Shown here: positions 48,401-61,594 of the stretch, piece after piece | Layout: the number at the start of each line of letters is the position of its first letter | Numbering within the stretch: position 1 is the first letter of the stretch | Source: Beaufortia kweichowensis | Lineage: Eukaryota; Chordata; Actinopteri; Cypriniformes; Gastromyzontidae | Length of the DNA stretch: 64,000 nt | Direction of reading: 5' to 3' | Assembly (NCBI GenBank): GCA_019155185.1 | Contig: CM032808.1 | Coordinates: forward strand, 11,405,607-11,469,606 | Position numbers and translations under genes: made by a program | Notes under the pieces: model-generated | What the model was told of the DNA's origin: nothing | Database searches by the model: none | Seen by the model: only the letters and a program-made list of their open reading frames with translations

Positions 48401-51400
48401 AGCCACTGTTGGTCACATGACATGCACAACCTACATTTTTACATTTCTTCCGTGTAACCCCTGGGGAAGGAATAAAAGCCGTTACTTGTTGAAAACTTAA
48501 AAACTTACATAGTTGTCCCGTGCCGACCATCCGGGGTAGAGCTGCATGTGAAGCTGTCGTTCTTTTCTGGCTAGCTCGTAGTACTTGGCCTGCTCCTCTC
48601 GGGACAGTGCGTGCCACTGCACACACACAAACACACACATGAATCAAAACAGAGGAACAAGCCACTGATATTTTAGGCTCAATTACATTTCCAGAAGCGG
48701 TCAACATGTTTGGGTTTCCCCCCTTCCTCCGTTGTCTCTCGTTACTCTTTTTACTACAGAAACATTGTGCAAGATTACAATTATACAGAAATAGAAATGT
48801 GAATAAGCTGTGTTTTTCCACCACTGACAACACTGCAATCTGTGGTCTTAGATGTTGAGACGGGCTACTGATGCTCGACAGCATGCTGTGGCCTTGAAGT
48901 GTGTGTCTTGTAGTTGTGAGGACCGCATCTGTCTATCTGTCCATCTATCCATCTGTCTATCAGTAAAAGTATCTTAAAAACTTATCTATGAATTTCTCAC
49001 CATAGCATCAAATGTTTGTGTGCATATACAGGTCTGACTATTTTTGTAGAAAGTACCTAGAAAGTTTTTTTAAATGTCCACCCAAAAATAGTGAAATAGC
49101 CTATAAAAGTCAAAAAATCAAAAAATAATCTAATTTGAAACGTACCCTTCGGCCCAGGATCTGATTTATAGCTGCGCTCTCTTTCAGTGTGCATTCCGCC
49201 ACGACTTTGGCTCTCATCTCCTTCATGTATAACATAAACGCGTTCAGAGGTTTCTTTATGTGGGGCTGTTTCTTCTTCTCTTCCTCCTTTTTCGCATCTT
49301 GATGTTTCCTGCAAAAAAGAAAGAAAATCTGAAGTTAGTTAAACAGGTACAGATTTAATATTAACATTTATGCATTTGGCATCCCTGGGATCTAACTTTT
49401 GACCTTTGCATTGCTATCACAATGTGCTACATCTGGCATCTGTAACTTTTTTATGTTTATACCGCAATGTGTCAGTGTAAATCCAAGACGAATGTCATAT
49501 TATGAAACTATAGTGGCTATAGATCAGAATCAGTCAGATCTGTAATCCTGAGATTTGAGTGTGTCAAAAAGTGCAAAGGGAAGACAAACTCACGAGCTGT
49601 TGAGGGATCCGATGTCACTGTGAGAGGACTCCTGCTTGACGTTGGGCGTGACGATGGCGGGGTGAGGGATCCCTGTGGTGTGCAAACTGTGGTGGGGTGG
49701 CACCATGTGTGGAGGAAACCTGGAGGAGAGAAGACTGTGTAAATCGTCAGAGTGGACACGGGTGAAATGATGGATGGAAACACACATTGACATTGCAGAA
49801 CACTGACTATGAGCTACAGACTTAACATTATAACAATGGATTTAAGCATAAAGCAAGAGTAAGATAATATATTTCTGTTATGTGGGATGCAGGAGGAGGT
49901 CATCAAAAGCAACATAGTGGTGACTGCGAAACTAAATATTCAATAGGAAATAATGGCACCAGATTTTTTCAGACACAAAATCAGATTTAAATTTAACGGA
50001 AAGTAATTTAGTAAAAAAAATTTAAGTAAAAAAATTTTTTTTACTTTAGGGTGATCATTTTCTTCTCATTGACCTGCTGTTTATTAATAATTTTCCTTAG
50101 CCTCTTTCTACCCGTAAACATTCCTAAACAGTCCCCTGCCCTTTTGTAGATCTGTACAAAAGCAAAATAAATTCCTGAAAGCACGAATGAATATTTCTGT
50201 GCCTGTGTGTGTGTGTTGTGCGCCTCAGTCGCATACAGCTGTACACAAATGTAAAAGAAGAAACGGAGAATGATGAAAAAAGAGAAGGCATAATTCTTTT
50301 TCAAACAGCTCATTATCCGCGTGAGTGTGGCTATATGGCTCGGAGCCAGAATATAATGATGAGCGTAAACTCACAAGGAACAACTAGTTTTTCTTGGAGG
50401 CCCTCCCTGGGGACTGTGTTTCCCCCGATCTCTCTTCTCCACTCTTCCCCTTCATCCCTGACACATTTGTGTTTGTGCCATGTCATCCGGGCCGCCCGCC
50501 CGCTTCTGCGGGTGCAGCGGCGTAATCATTAGCCCCCACCTTTCTGCCCTTGCATACTTGTTAAAATTTCTCCGTTCCAGCGTCCGTTTTCTCCTTTTCA
50601 CCGTCCCATCGGTGCCGCGGCTGCCGCCCCCACCCGTGCAGCTGTTGCCATGGCGAAGCCCAGGTTATGGTTTAAACATGACGTCCGTCTCTTTGAAGCC
50701 CGGGGAATCATCGCGCTCATCAGCACGCAGCGGAGCCTGGCACCAATTTAGCCCCAGTGAGGAACGAGCAAACGATAGGTGTGCCGAGAAGGGCCCCTGC
50801 AGGCTCCAATGTCTCAATCTTCCACGGCAGCCGAGTGTCAGCGAGAGGCATTTAATTGGCAATCGGAGCGATGGTCTCGGAACCTGTTTAATGTATAATG
50901 ACCCCGCTGGTGTGCTCTGTGTCTTTCTCTTTCGGAAAAAGAAGGGATGGGAGCGGAGGTACGTTTGGAGAAACATATCAAAGGGCAGGAACGGGCAGGG
51001 GGCAAGGGGCCCTACGCTTCCTCCCCCTGTCACTTGGGACGGGTGCTACACCTGTACGGCTCCAACCCCATTATCAAAATAATGTAGCTCATTTGCTGGA
51101 TCCAAGTCTGCGCTGCTAGACCTCAGAAATGTATTTTTAAGAGGCTGCGGTGCTACCTGGGTGAAAAGTAGATCTCAACATGAAGTCCTGTCTTCTAACT
51201 GCATAATAAATGCCGGAAGATAGTGCCATCAGAATACCTCCTTCACCAAAACTCTGCTGGTTGGGTTTGGACGGTAATATAACCTGATGTAGATATTAGA
51301 TTTAAGGTGCAAATGAAAAACAAAATGCAATAAAATGATGTTGGATTATGAATCTTACAAATTCTGAGATAACCATTTATCCTCCAAATGCTTTGGATGC

Positions 51401-54400
51401 AACTATTAAAAGTAATAATAAATAATATTCTACCAATAATGAGCCATTTAAAAGCAACAGAAGCTAACATGGATGTCTTAATACTCGGGGTCACCATCGA
51501 CCGACTAGACTTGGTTTGACTTCTCCCCCTTTCCTCTTTTTTACAGAAGAGACATAAACACAATTAATGAAACCTTTTCCCAGTCCTCATTATTTTTCAC
51601 GGGAGGCCGGTGACAACAGAGCGAACGTCCGCTGGTTTTGACACAAACATGCTAAAGCACCTTCCCTCCGCGGAGACACAAGACCACCACTTATTAATCT
51701 ATGCTAATTCAATTAGGGATTATCAGAACGCATTAGCTCTTCCCCAGCACATCACCAATCCCCCTAGCCCCCATTCAGAAGATTCAATTAGCCTGCACTG
51801 GAAATAGGATGATCACAATATAAAGGCCTCATTAGAGCACAATCAGCTGTCACTTAAGTGAAGGTCCAGTGCTGGAGCAGGAGGGGCTGCAGACCTGCAT
51901 AGGCGCCTGACAGCGGAGCAGGCGGAATGTGCTTATTCCAAGCTTTGGCAGGGGACAAACGACTTCTCTGCGAAGCTGAGACCGCAAAATATACACGCAG
52001 TAAATGATGTTGGTGTGAAATGTGTAATGCAGAGCCAGTTGAACCTATAAGAGGTGGGAAAAGACCTTGTGGTCATACAGCTGTTGGAAATGTACTCTGA
52101 TCTTCAATGCTAAGATAAATATTGTGTTGGACAGCTGCTGTGTTTGGCCATAACATTTAAAAATGTCTGAATACAGAATGGGAATATTGTTCATGAAGTT
52201 AACAAATGAATGCAAAAAAGCTATATTTAGACAGAAACGCATCAAACACGAGCATTAGAAATCTGCGTAAATTGTTTGCTTGAATAAATCTTCATGTTAA
52301 AGCTACAAATACAAAAACACGAGCAGTACAAATTTCTGTGCATGTTGCTCGCAATCAACTTGCGTAAATTAAATGTGATGAATGTTTATAGCAGAATGGT
52401 TAAACATCCAATCTTTACATACTGCTCATCTTACAATAATGGGTCTAAACATTTTTGCATGTTAAATATGCAAATACATTAAACAAATACATTCCTGTAA
52501 TGCTGAAGCTTGGGTAGTATCTTTTCCAAGGCTTTTTACAATCTGCTTAAACCCAGGCCAGGGTTAAAGGGCGCTCAACATTTATCCATCACTGTCATCT
52601 GTTTGGAGCTCGCCAGGCCTCCAGAGCTGCTTTTCCAATCACTGCGCAATTAAACAAGAGTTTGTCCCTGTCTGGAGACGCAGGTTGGGCTCAATTCCTC
52701 GAAACTATAAACCAGACATGTGCTTTTCTGGCTAGCCACACCATCATCATTTTCACATTCATTATCCTTGTGAGATTGTGAGAGTAATGTGGTTCAACAA
52801 AGGCAAAGGTGAATGCAGAAGAAAGTGACCACCCAGTATGAAGCTACTGTTACTGTTTTACTTTTTGTCGTTTGAATGATGTAAAACGCGAAGACATTTG
52901 TCATCTACAGTAAACACCTCCCACATCTCACATAACAGACGATAAATGGTCACAGGGGAGCAATCACAGTGACCGATAAAACAAACACACATACATATAC
53001 CACAGTCATTAGTGCTCCCCTGGGTATATTTACGGCCAAAAGACATTCGCTCAGAGTCCAACGACAGTCTCCTGAATCCGTTCTGCTTTATAGAGATTTA
53101 TTTACTTCTGTATGAAACGGCAGCTAAGACATTCACGGTCCTCTCATCCTTTGGCATTCAGCAGGGGTAAACGTTCTTCAGGGGCCTCATTATAAAATGA
53201 TAACAATAATTAATATTTTAATACGTAGCGGATCGCAGGGGACTGTCTTTTTGAACGCTGAGCCGAGAGCCGACTTTCCTTAAGGGAGAAGTTAGACCCG
53301 TGATCGCATTCTCTGCGAGTTTGCCGTCCCAGGGCTCAACTCACCTTGACATGGACGCGTTGACAGTGAGGGCAGTTGGGTAGGGGTGTCTGAAACCTCC
53401 CGTTGTGATTGGGTAAACTGGTTGACCTTGCCTAGGAAAAGAAGAAAGGGAGAGAGGTAAAAGAAAAGGATGAAAAAGCGCTCTCTACGCAGGCGGCTTT
53501 ATTCTCATTTGATCAGAACAAAAATCTGGGGGATTGCAGAGCGCCGATCAAAGGCAAGCAAACTCAGAACAATTTGAATGCCACAAATCTGATAGGAATG
53601 GCTAATTATATTTCATAACCCCACGCTTGGTGTCGATGGAGGCCCGTATCCCTGAGCTGAAACTAGGTGTTTTGTTGTGCTAATTAAAGACGAAGCACCG
53701 GCCCCTTTAATGGAGCCATCACGCTAATTGAGGTCTACACATCCAAAGACAAACAATAATGAATGTAAATTTATACCAAAATAAAGTGCAGAGAATCAAA
53801 GGGCCGTGGCTGCGCTTGGGGCCTCTCTCTCGGTATTTAGATCGCGGTGAGAAAACATTAAATTAACAGAGCTTAATTTGTAGCCTTTTGTCATATTAAC
53901 AAGTGTTGACAAGAGTTACCAGGGGAGAGCCCCCGTGTGGAATTGTGGGTAAAATACTGGCAATCACAGTTCATTACTCTAATTGGACAATACAGAGACA
54001 TGTAAAATAGCATTTGCCACAAAGAGGCAATTTAGAGTTTAGGGGATGAAGAAAGCTGCGGGTGTGTTGCTGTGGGCCCAGGCGATGCACTTTTTCTGAA
54101 CGTATAAAACTGTAAAGAGGTGAAAAGTCAGCTTTTGTGCTATACTGCGTCTCCGAGACTTCAAACGCATCTGAAATACCTGGATGCCCACAGCAAGGGG
54201 ACAGAGACCTGGTGAATATAAAATGCACGAAGACACAATGTCACATGTTTAAACAATGCGTAATGCACAGCTTTTCAAACGTGAATAAAAATCCTTTAGA
54301 TTATTTTGTTGTTTTTTATTGGAAACGGTGGGATCCAGAAGTCTGGGAGGAAATCCTCAACATGAATTGAGTCATGCTGGAGAACATGAATCATCATGTT

Positions 54401-56267
54401 CAGCAAGTTGCTGTTATCAAAGCAAACCGCATACCGCATTTTTTTTTATTATACATAATTATTATATTTTATATATACCAAACATTTAACTAAATTGTTA
54501 TTTCTAATGAAAAATTATAATGAGAAATCTCATAGTATAAGACTACTGGACCCCACTGTATCACAACAATCATCAAAGGCAATCATCAATGATCACAAAG
54601 ACAACAGAGAAGAAATAAAATTGGGCTGCTTACTGTGGTACTAACCATCCTAGCGGATGGGGTATCTGGCCTACAGTGCCAGGTGACAGGGGGTAATAGG
54701 GAGATATATCTGAAGGATGTGGGGGCCTTGGAATTCCTGCAAGAAAAAGGGAAAAAAAGAAACAGGCAGAGGTAAGAAAATATTTCTGCTTTTGTCCTGA
54801 CAGAAAAATTCCCTAATGAAGTTTAAGTATTAAATTTATCCTTTGTGAGATACACAATTGAACAAAGTCAACATCAGAGGGAGAGAGGGAGGATATGCAC
54901 ACTTCTAAATCACACGTTCCGATCAAAGCTCGTGGAGGCGGCCGCGATGTTGTACGGCACACGGGGGAGAGTGGAAAAATACAGAGGCCTGTCACATTTG
55001 TCTATCGAATCACAGGATTAACAATGGGCGATAATTGAGGTTCACAAGTCAACAACAGAGCCTTTCTGTTCGGAAGTGCAGAAACAGTCACAACATTGGT
55101 TTTGGAGAGCAACAGCCAATTATCTGTGTTATTAACATTACACATGACAGGGTTAAAGATCTACAAAAGAAAAAGTATTTTTTGTCCTAATTAGCCATGA
55201 CAAGTGAGAGGATATCACAGGACAGTATGTCTCCAGTGTGCTTTTGGGTTGAACAGCAATTTTTTGACATGACATTTTGAAAATTCTTGTTGCTGAAAAA
55301 ACTGGTTGGACCTTGTCTGGTAAAGATACACTGTAAGAATGTCTCATGACTAGATTTACATAAGTAATGTTTACAAACAAAAAACCCATTTCACATCATA
55401 TCACTCCAAGTATCTTTGGATAAAAATGTCTGCCGAATGCATAATGTAAATGTAGTTAACCACTTAAGAATGGAAATAACTGACTTGGTATTCTGAAAAA
55501 CTCTATTATAGTTTCTTCCTTATCCAGTTTATTCACTTTTGCTGTTAAATCTGTTCTTGTGCAATAAAAAAATCTCCAGAATTATTCACCACAACGTTAA
55601 ATGTCTTAAAGCATTAAGTGTAAATATTCCTCTGGCTAATGTTTGCAGCGCAGAATAAAGAAAACAATGCCGCCACAGCACACTGGCACTGCATACAGCG
55701 GTCTTAATACGATTTGTTAATTAATTAAACTCTAAACTCAATTAAGCGACCCCATTAAGCAGCACATTAAACAGTCTGTGAGTCCTTAAATAGGCCCTTA
55801 GTGCTAAAGTCTGTTATGAGAGAAGAAAAAAACCCTTAAAATTCAACATTGGATTTGTCGACAGCTTTGAAGAGCAGCTGTGTGGCTGTGTAGCGCTGCG
55901 GAGGAGAAAAACGCTTCTTATTGCAGTAATCTAATTTTAAACACAACACCAAAATGACATTACATCAAATCTGAAGAGAGTTGATTTTGTTTGAGATGAA
56001 CCAACTGATAGTCTGACAGATACAGAAATAGCTTTCTTAAGTTGAGTTTTCTGCTAAACGCTGGCAAGTTGGCTACGATTTTCTTTTTATAAAGAACTAG
56101 ACTCTATTATAGGATGAAGAGGAAACCTCACATTACTCTCAAATATGCAGTTGAGGAAGTAATCCATAATTAGGTTGAAAATATGTTAAAACTATATGAA
56201 ATCTATACTAAATTTACTAGAATAAATTAAAATCAGTTACTGATCAAGTATATAAAAAGTCAGTGTT

Positions 56268-56353
<86 letters not shown>

Positions 56354-56897
56354 TTTAATCTTATGATTTACAACAGTAAACTTATAATAATGATTTGTAA
56401 TCTAAGCTGTTGGGTACAATTCTCTGGGAAATATCAGTTTGATGTCATTGGATTTGTAAAAATAAGTACGTAAAGTAACCTCCAATTTTATGTTTCAAAC
56501 AAAGACTGCGACAGAGAGGCAAAAGTTACGATTTGTTGTTTTAAGTGATACAAGTTGAGGTTTGTCCCCAGAAGTCAAGTGTCTTCACAACTAAACCAAC
56601 CCGGGTCAACAGGGTCGACATCCATCTTGACATACACAAAGTGGAAGAAGCTCGACCCCTCTTAGTTAACTGAAAAACTCGTGAGAACACACCCAGCTGG
56701 TTAGCCTTGGATTCGATCTGCCTGTTTTGTAATTCATGAATGTAAAAGATTCACATGCATGTACCTGTTTTGGGGTCCACGTCTGCCTGTAGATGTGGAG
56801 GGGGGTTCCCGGGTGTGAAGTGCTCATTGCTGTAGGTAATCAGAGGCGTGAGAGGGTGCACATGGTGAGGGTGCTGTACCACAGGGACCTTATTAGA
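42028..56897 (-). CDS. tcf7l2: Tcf7l2 (TCF-4), HMG-box Wnt effector, 3' portion of gene
   Basis: This gene encodes the nuclear DNA-binding partner of beta-catenin, which activates Wnt target genes and represses them through Groucho/TLE and CtBP when Wnt is off. Visible exons run from 56897 down to 42028 and, with one 73-bp exon included, give a perfectly open 1269-nt frame (422 residues plus stop; 439 with the 51-bp cassette). In order, they encode a proline-rich central region (QHPHHVHPLTPLITYSNE), LVPQ, QPVYPITTGGFRHPYP, the HMG box (about residues 166-234 of the visible part, HIKKPLNAFMLYMKEMRA), a basic tail KKKKRKREK, the C-clamp and a tail with PLSLTMK and PLSLVTK, the CtBP motifs. The C-clamp, the alternative carboxy-terminal exons and the short-tail frame distinguish it from tcf7l1 and lef1. 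Exons for the beta-catenin-binding amino terminus lie beyond 64 kb. Confidence 0.96.
42375..42454 (-). CDS. tcf7l2: tcf7l2 last exon, short-tail overlapping frame
   Basis: Entered in phase 1, directly from the 49-bp exon or through the 51-bp cassette, the same exon reads GEKRSAFATFKVKAAVPVLH then LRTEAY and stops at TAG (42375-42377). This parallels the mammalian short form GEKKSAFATYKVKAAASAH and its MEAY ending. The short form lacks the C-clamp and the CtBP motifs. These 80 bases are therefore coding in two frames. Confidence 0.92.
42455..45205. other. tcf7l2 intron between exon Y and last exon
   Basis: No further exon was recognised. The stretch holds a purine-rich block at 43165-43230 and another at 44705-44760, and a GC-richer segment at 42650-43320 that is open on both strands without family resemblance. 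Confidence 0.55.
45206..45278 (-). CDS. tcf7l2: tcf7l2 alternative C-clamp exon Y (CRALF)
   Basis: 73 bp, acceptor AACAG, weak donor GTATAT. It encodes ANTPKKCRALFGLDQLGLWC then KPC and is clearly a duplicate of exon X 527 bp upstream. The clamp cysteines are kept. Human has LDQQTLWCKPC where this gene has LDQLGLWCKPC. It sets the same long-tail frame as X. Confidence 0.93.
45805..45877 (-). CDS. tcf7l2: tcf7l2 alternative C-clamp exon X (CRARF)
   Basis: 73 bp, acceptor CATCAG, weak donor GTGTGT. It encodes LSAPKKCRARFGLDQQNNWC then GPC, the first half of the C-clamp, a second DNA-binding domain that recognises helper sites. It shifts phase from 1 to 2 and so puts the last exon into the long-tail frame. 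Confidence 0.94.
46923..46973 (-). CDS. tcf7l2: tcf7l2 51-bp cassette exon
   Basis: 51 bp, so frame-neutral; acceptor TTCCAG, weak donor GTGCTA. It encodes EHREYFPNPCLSLPPIT, the counterpart of the mammalian alternative exon EHSECFLNPCLSLPPIT. Its inclusion is expected to be tissue-regulated. Confidence 0.92.
46974..47599. other. tcf7l2 intron with G-rich plus strand and UGCAUG motifs
   Basis: Plus-strand G-runs at 47341-47430 (GGAGGGGGCTGGGTGG and later GGGGCGAGGGGAGGG) mean the pre-mRNA is C-rich here. On the transcript strand UGCAUG, the RBFOX motif, occurs at 47202-47207 and 47373-47378. Both features lie between the 49-bp exon and the 51-bp cassette exon. Confidence 0.5.
47600..47648 (-). 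CDS. tcf7l2: tcf7l2 basic-tail exon (nuclear localisation signal)
   Basis: 49 bp, acceptor ATCAG, donor GTAAGT, ending in phase 1. It encodes GKKKKRKREKQAGEGT, the lysine-arginine tail that both serves as nuclear localisation signal and contacts DNA. Splicing onward from here decides the reading frame of the last exon. Confidence 0.95.
48509..48616 (-). CDS. tcf7l2: tcf7l2 HMG-box exon 2
   Basis: 108 bp (36 codons), acceptor GTGCAG, donor GTAAGT. It encodes WHALSREEQAKYYELARKER and then QLHMQLYPGWSARDNY, completing the HMG box. Confidence 0.97.
48926..48963. repeat. CTAT/CTGT tetranucleotide repeat
   Basis: An imperfect CTAT/CTGT/CCAT array of about 38 bp lies in the intron between the two HMG-box exons. 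Confidence 0.8.
49146..49308 (-). CDS. tcf7l2: tcf7l2 HMG-box exon 1
   Basis: 163 bp, acceptor TTGCAG, donor GTACGT, ending in phase 0. It encodes an acidic/basic run KKEEEKKK and the first two-thirds of the HMG box, HIKKPLNAFMLYMKEMRAKV through LKESAAINQILGRR. The HMG box bends DNA at the ATCAAAG core. Confidence 0.97.
49594..49719 (-). CDS. tcf7l2: tcf7l2 exon (RFPPHMVPP...)
   Basis: 126 bp from the CTCCAG acceptor to a GTGAGT donor. It encodes FPPHMVPPHHSLHTTGIPHP and then AIVTPNVKQESSHSDIGSLN, with VKQE a plausible SUMO-acceptor consensus. An acceptor 15 nt upstream (exon start 49734) would add SLLSS. Confidence 0.95.
49735..53344. other. tcf7l2 intron with enhancer-like blocks
   Basis: Two GC-richer, non-repetitive blocks stand out. 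The block at 50470-51120 is open in many frames on both strands, up to 200 codons, with no domain content. The block at 51590-51860 has homeodomain/POU-like ATGCTAATTCAATTAGG. A third, weaker block is 52540-52700. The rest is AT-rich with no exon recognised. Confidence 0.4.
51590..51860. promoter_or_regulatory. Candidate intronic enhancer
   Basis: Within a compact non-coding block, ATGCTAATTCAATTAGGG and later TTCAATTAGCC give clustered octamer/homeodomain-like cores. Intronic and downstream enhancers are an established feature of vertebrate TCF7L2 loci; equivalence of this block is inferred. Confidence 0.35.
53345..53431 (-). CDS. tcf7l2: tcf7l2 exon (Groucho/TLE-region)
   Basis: 87 bp, acceptor CCTAG, donor GTGAGT. 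It encodes QGQPVYPITTGGFRHPYPTA and then LTVNASMS. In TCF family proteins this central region contributes to Groucho/TLE corepressor binding. Confidence 0.95.
53432..54633. other. tcf7l2 intron with candidate conserved block
   Basis: The 53490-53960 part is non-repetitive and contains repeated TAATTA/TAATTGA/CTAATTGAGG-type cores and a GCACCGGCCCCTTTAATGG stretch. No exon is recognised. The remainder to 54633 is AT-rich. Confidence 0.35.
54634..54736 (-). CDS. tcf7l2: tcf7l2 exon ending in LVPQ
   Basis: 103 bp after a TTGCAG acceptor. It encodes GIPRPPHPSDISPYYPLSPG and then GQIPHPLGWLVPQ, using the GTAAGC donor at 54633. A second donor GTTAGT at 54645, 12 nt upstream, would drop LVPQ in frame. 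Confidence 0.95.
54737..56764. other. tcf7l2 intron
   Basis: No exon was recognised. A block at 55640-55800 with several TTAATTAA-like cores could be regulatory. A degenerate fish-repeat tail lies at 55418-55452, and the GA microsatellite at 56271-56348 is listed separately. Confidence 0.45.
56271..56348. repeat. GA microsatellite (CU in tcf7l2 pre-mRNA)
   Basis: About 78 bp of perfect (AG)n begins 417 bp past the donor of the SNKVPV exon. On the tcf7l2 transcript it is a (CU)n tract. Confidence 0.97.
56765..56897 (-). CDS. tcf7l2: tcf7l2 central exon (SNKVPVVQHP...)
   Basis: 133 bp, entered in phase 0 from a TTTCAG acceptor and ending ACAG before GTACAT (phase 1). It encodes SNKVPVVQHPHHVHPLTPLI and onward to PHLQADVDPKT, nearly identical to mammalian TCF7L2. 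It is the most 5' constitutive exon in the window. Confidence 0.95.
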
Positions 56898-59660
<2,763 letters not shown>

Positions 59661-59666
59661 CTGTCA

Positions 59667-59706
<40 letters not shown>

Positions 59707-59716
59707 CTCTCTCTCA
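59667..59716. repeat. CT microsatellite
   Basis: A (CT)n array with two CCT interruptions, about 50 bp. Confidence 0.93.
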
Positions 59717-61471
59717 AATACTTTTAAATAGTCTTTGTATGAATAAATTTTTAAGTATTATAGAGTAAACTACACATATGTTTAAAAATTATTTTCATAT
59801 TCCTTTGGTGTTATTAATAGTCTTTCCCTGCAAGTCTCAAAAGTAAATTTTGGTTAAAATGGTTAATTTAGTCAAAGTTTACCGTAGCAAACTTTCTGAT
59901 TGTGCTCATAAAATGCAAACTTCAATGAACTTAATTAAATTAAAACTTTCCAAAGCGTTTGATAAATTTTAATGCTTTTCCATGATAATAAAAATTCATA
60001 AAAATTAATAATTTATTTTATTTTAAATATTTCAGGGCACAAAAAAACTGAAAGAAAATGTTATTATAGAATATATGACTAAAAAATGTTACTTCAGAAA
60101 TGTCAATGACAGATTAATTAAATTCATAAAAGTCATCAAATATTTCCATGTTTACTATGATGATGAAAACCCTTCAGTAAATCTCACAATATAAGAGCAA
60201 CTATATTTGATTATACAAGGCACAAGGAGAAAGAGAGAAAGTGTCACACACAGGGCTTTACGAGGCCCCACAGCAGCAGGAAAAAGCTGTTTGCGCTGCA
60301 CTTCCGCTTGGTGGCACCTTGCAGAGCAATTTAAAGACAAAATGTGAAGGTGGCGACCTTGCGGACCCCCGAGGGCCGGAGCGCTTCTCTCCGCTTTACG
60401 GCATGATATGATGAGTTGTCACTGGAGCTTGTGGGCTCTAATGAGCTGTAGTGGGGCTGAGGGGGGGAGCAGGGGGTGTGACATCCCCGTGATGGATAGA
60501 GGGGCTCTCAGGCCTGTGAAATTCCACAGCAAGCAAAAAAAGCTGCCAAGGACTTGAACTCCAAAAGTGTACGTGCCAATGGCTCGCATCCAAGCGCAGT
60601 GGACACAATGCAGAAAACATCCACACGCTTGCGTCTGCATGTTTGTGTGTCAGATTGTTCAAATAAGCAAAGAAGCTCCGAACGAGACAGAAAAACTTCA
60701 AAAGAATGTGAAACTGTGATGATGTCACCATCAGTATAACAAGCCTCATCTGCACCGCCCCTTACAAATTGAAACACACACACACACACATACATAAATA
60801 CACACAAAATAAACTATGATTATCCACAACACTAAATATGTAAAGAAAAGCAAAACAGCAATTTAAAAGAATATAAGCTCTCATATCTGAACCCTGAATT
60901 TCCAGCTGTTTAATTTTTTATCATAGTCATTTTATAGGGCTATGTTTTTTGAACATTTTTAATATTTTTATGAAATATTTTACACCTGAGCACATCTACA
61001 CAGTTTATATTGCATATTAAAATTTTCAAGCTGATTTAAGATTTTTTTTAAACATGATCAATATCATTAGGTTTTCCATGACTGTAGGAAACCCAATAAA
61101 TAACAACAAATATATTTATCTTTTTATTGCATGAATAAAAGAAATAATAACTCACAAGCTGGAATTTACCACTAACAGCTCTTATTATATATTTATGTAG
61201 TGCATATATTACGACCTCACTTCTCTTTAAAACCCTCATCAAAGAATCATCAGACATTCACTGCTTTAGAACAGACTCTAAGATGCACACCTTTACATGA
61301 CACGTCCATATGAGACACACATGCAATAATACACACATCTTGAAGACATAAAATAACAGCACAACCTTCCCAAAGAGCATTTATCACTTCACACAAACTC
61401 CTGCCAAACTTCTAAAGAAAGAACAACCCGAAATTTAACACAGAGAGAGTAAATCTGCGCTGAGCACTTAC
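59717..61471. other. AT-rich tcf7l2 intron
   Basis: No exon is seen. A GC-richer piece lies at 60240-60720, and a CA microsatellite of about 18 bp lies at 60773-60790. Confidence 0.5.
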
Positions 61472-61594
61472 CCAGGCATTAAGATTGAATTGCCAGCAGC
61501 CAACCTGCTGTAGAAAAGACAGCCCAGAGGCCAAAGTACCAGCCTTCCCTCCACCTTCCTCCGGCCCCAGTGAAAGGCCTTCTCTCGGGTACAT
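61472..61594 (-). CDS. tcf7l2: Candidate internal first exon of tcf7l2 (truncated isoform)
   Basis: An ATG at 61592-61594 opens 41 codons, MYPREGLSLGPEEGGGKAGT onward to CWQFNLNAW. These end in phase 0 at a strong GTAAGT donor (61471 downward), exactly the phase needed to join the SNKVPV exon at 56897. Upstream sequence to about 61930 is CpG-rich. The product, about 463 residues, would lack the beta-catenin-binding domain and act as a dominant-negative TCF. Internal promoters with this effect are known in vertebrate Tcf7l2. This particular exon is an inference from sequence; it could also be a chance open frame with a donor. Confidence 0.5.

Noticed and set aside
48273..48884. 203-codon minus-strand open frame
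   Set aside because: It overlaps the second HMG-box exon in a different frame and runs through intron and a CA repeat; the HMG frame has the real protein match.
50480..51082. 200-codon plus-strand open frame
   Set aside because: It sits in a GC-rich intronic block, is matched by a 122-codon frame on the other strand, and has no domain, so it is better explained as a non-coding element.
42028..56897. Identity as tcf7l1, tcf7 or lef1 instead of tcf7l2
   Set aside because: A C-clamp encoded by two alternative 73-bp exons, the 51-bp EHxEx cassette and the GEKxSAFAT short tail together fit TCF7L2. To my knowledge TCF7L1 and LEF1 lack this set, and TCF7 lacks the long CtBP-motif tail.
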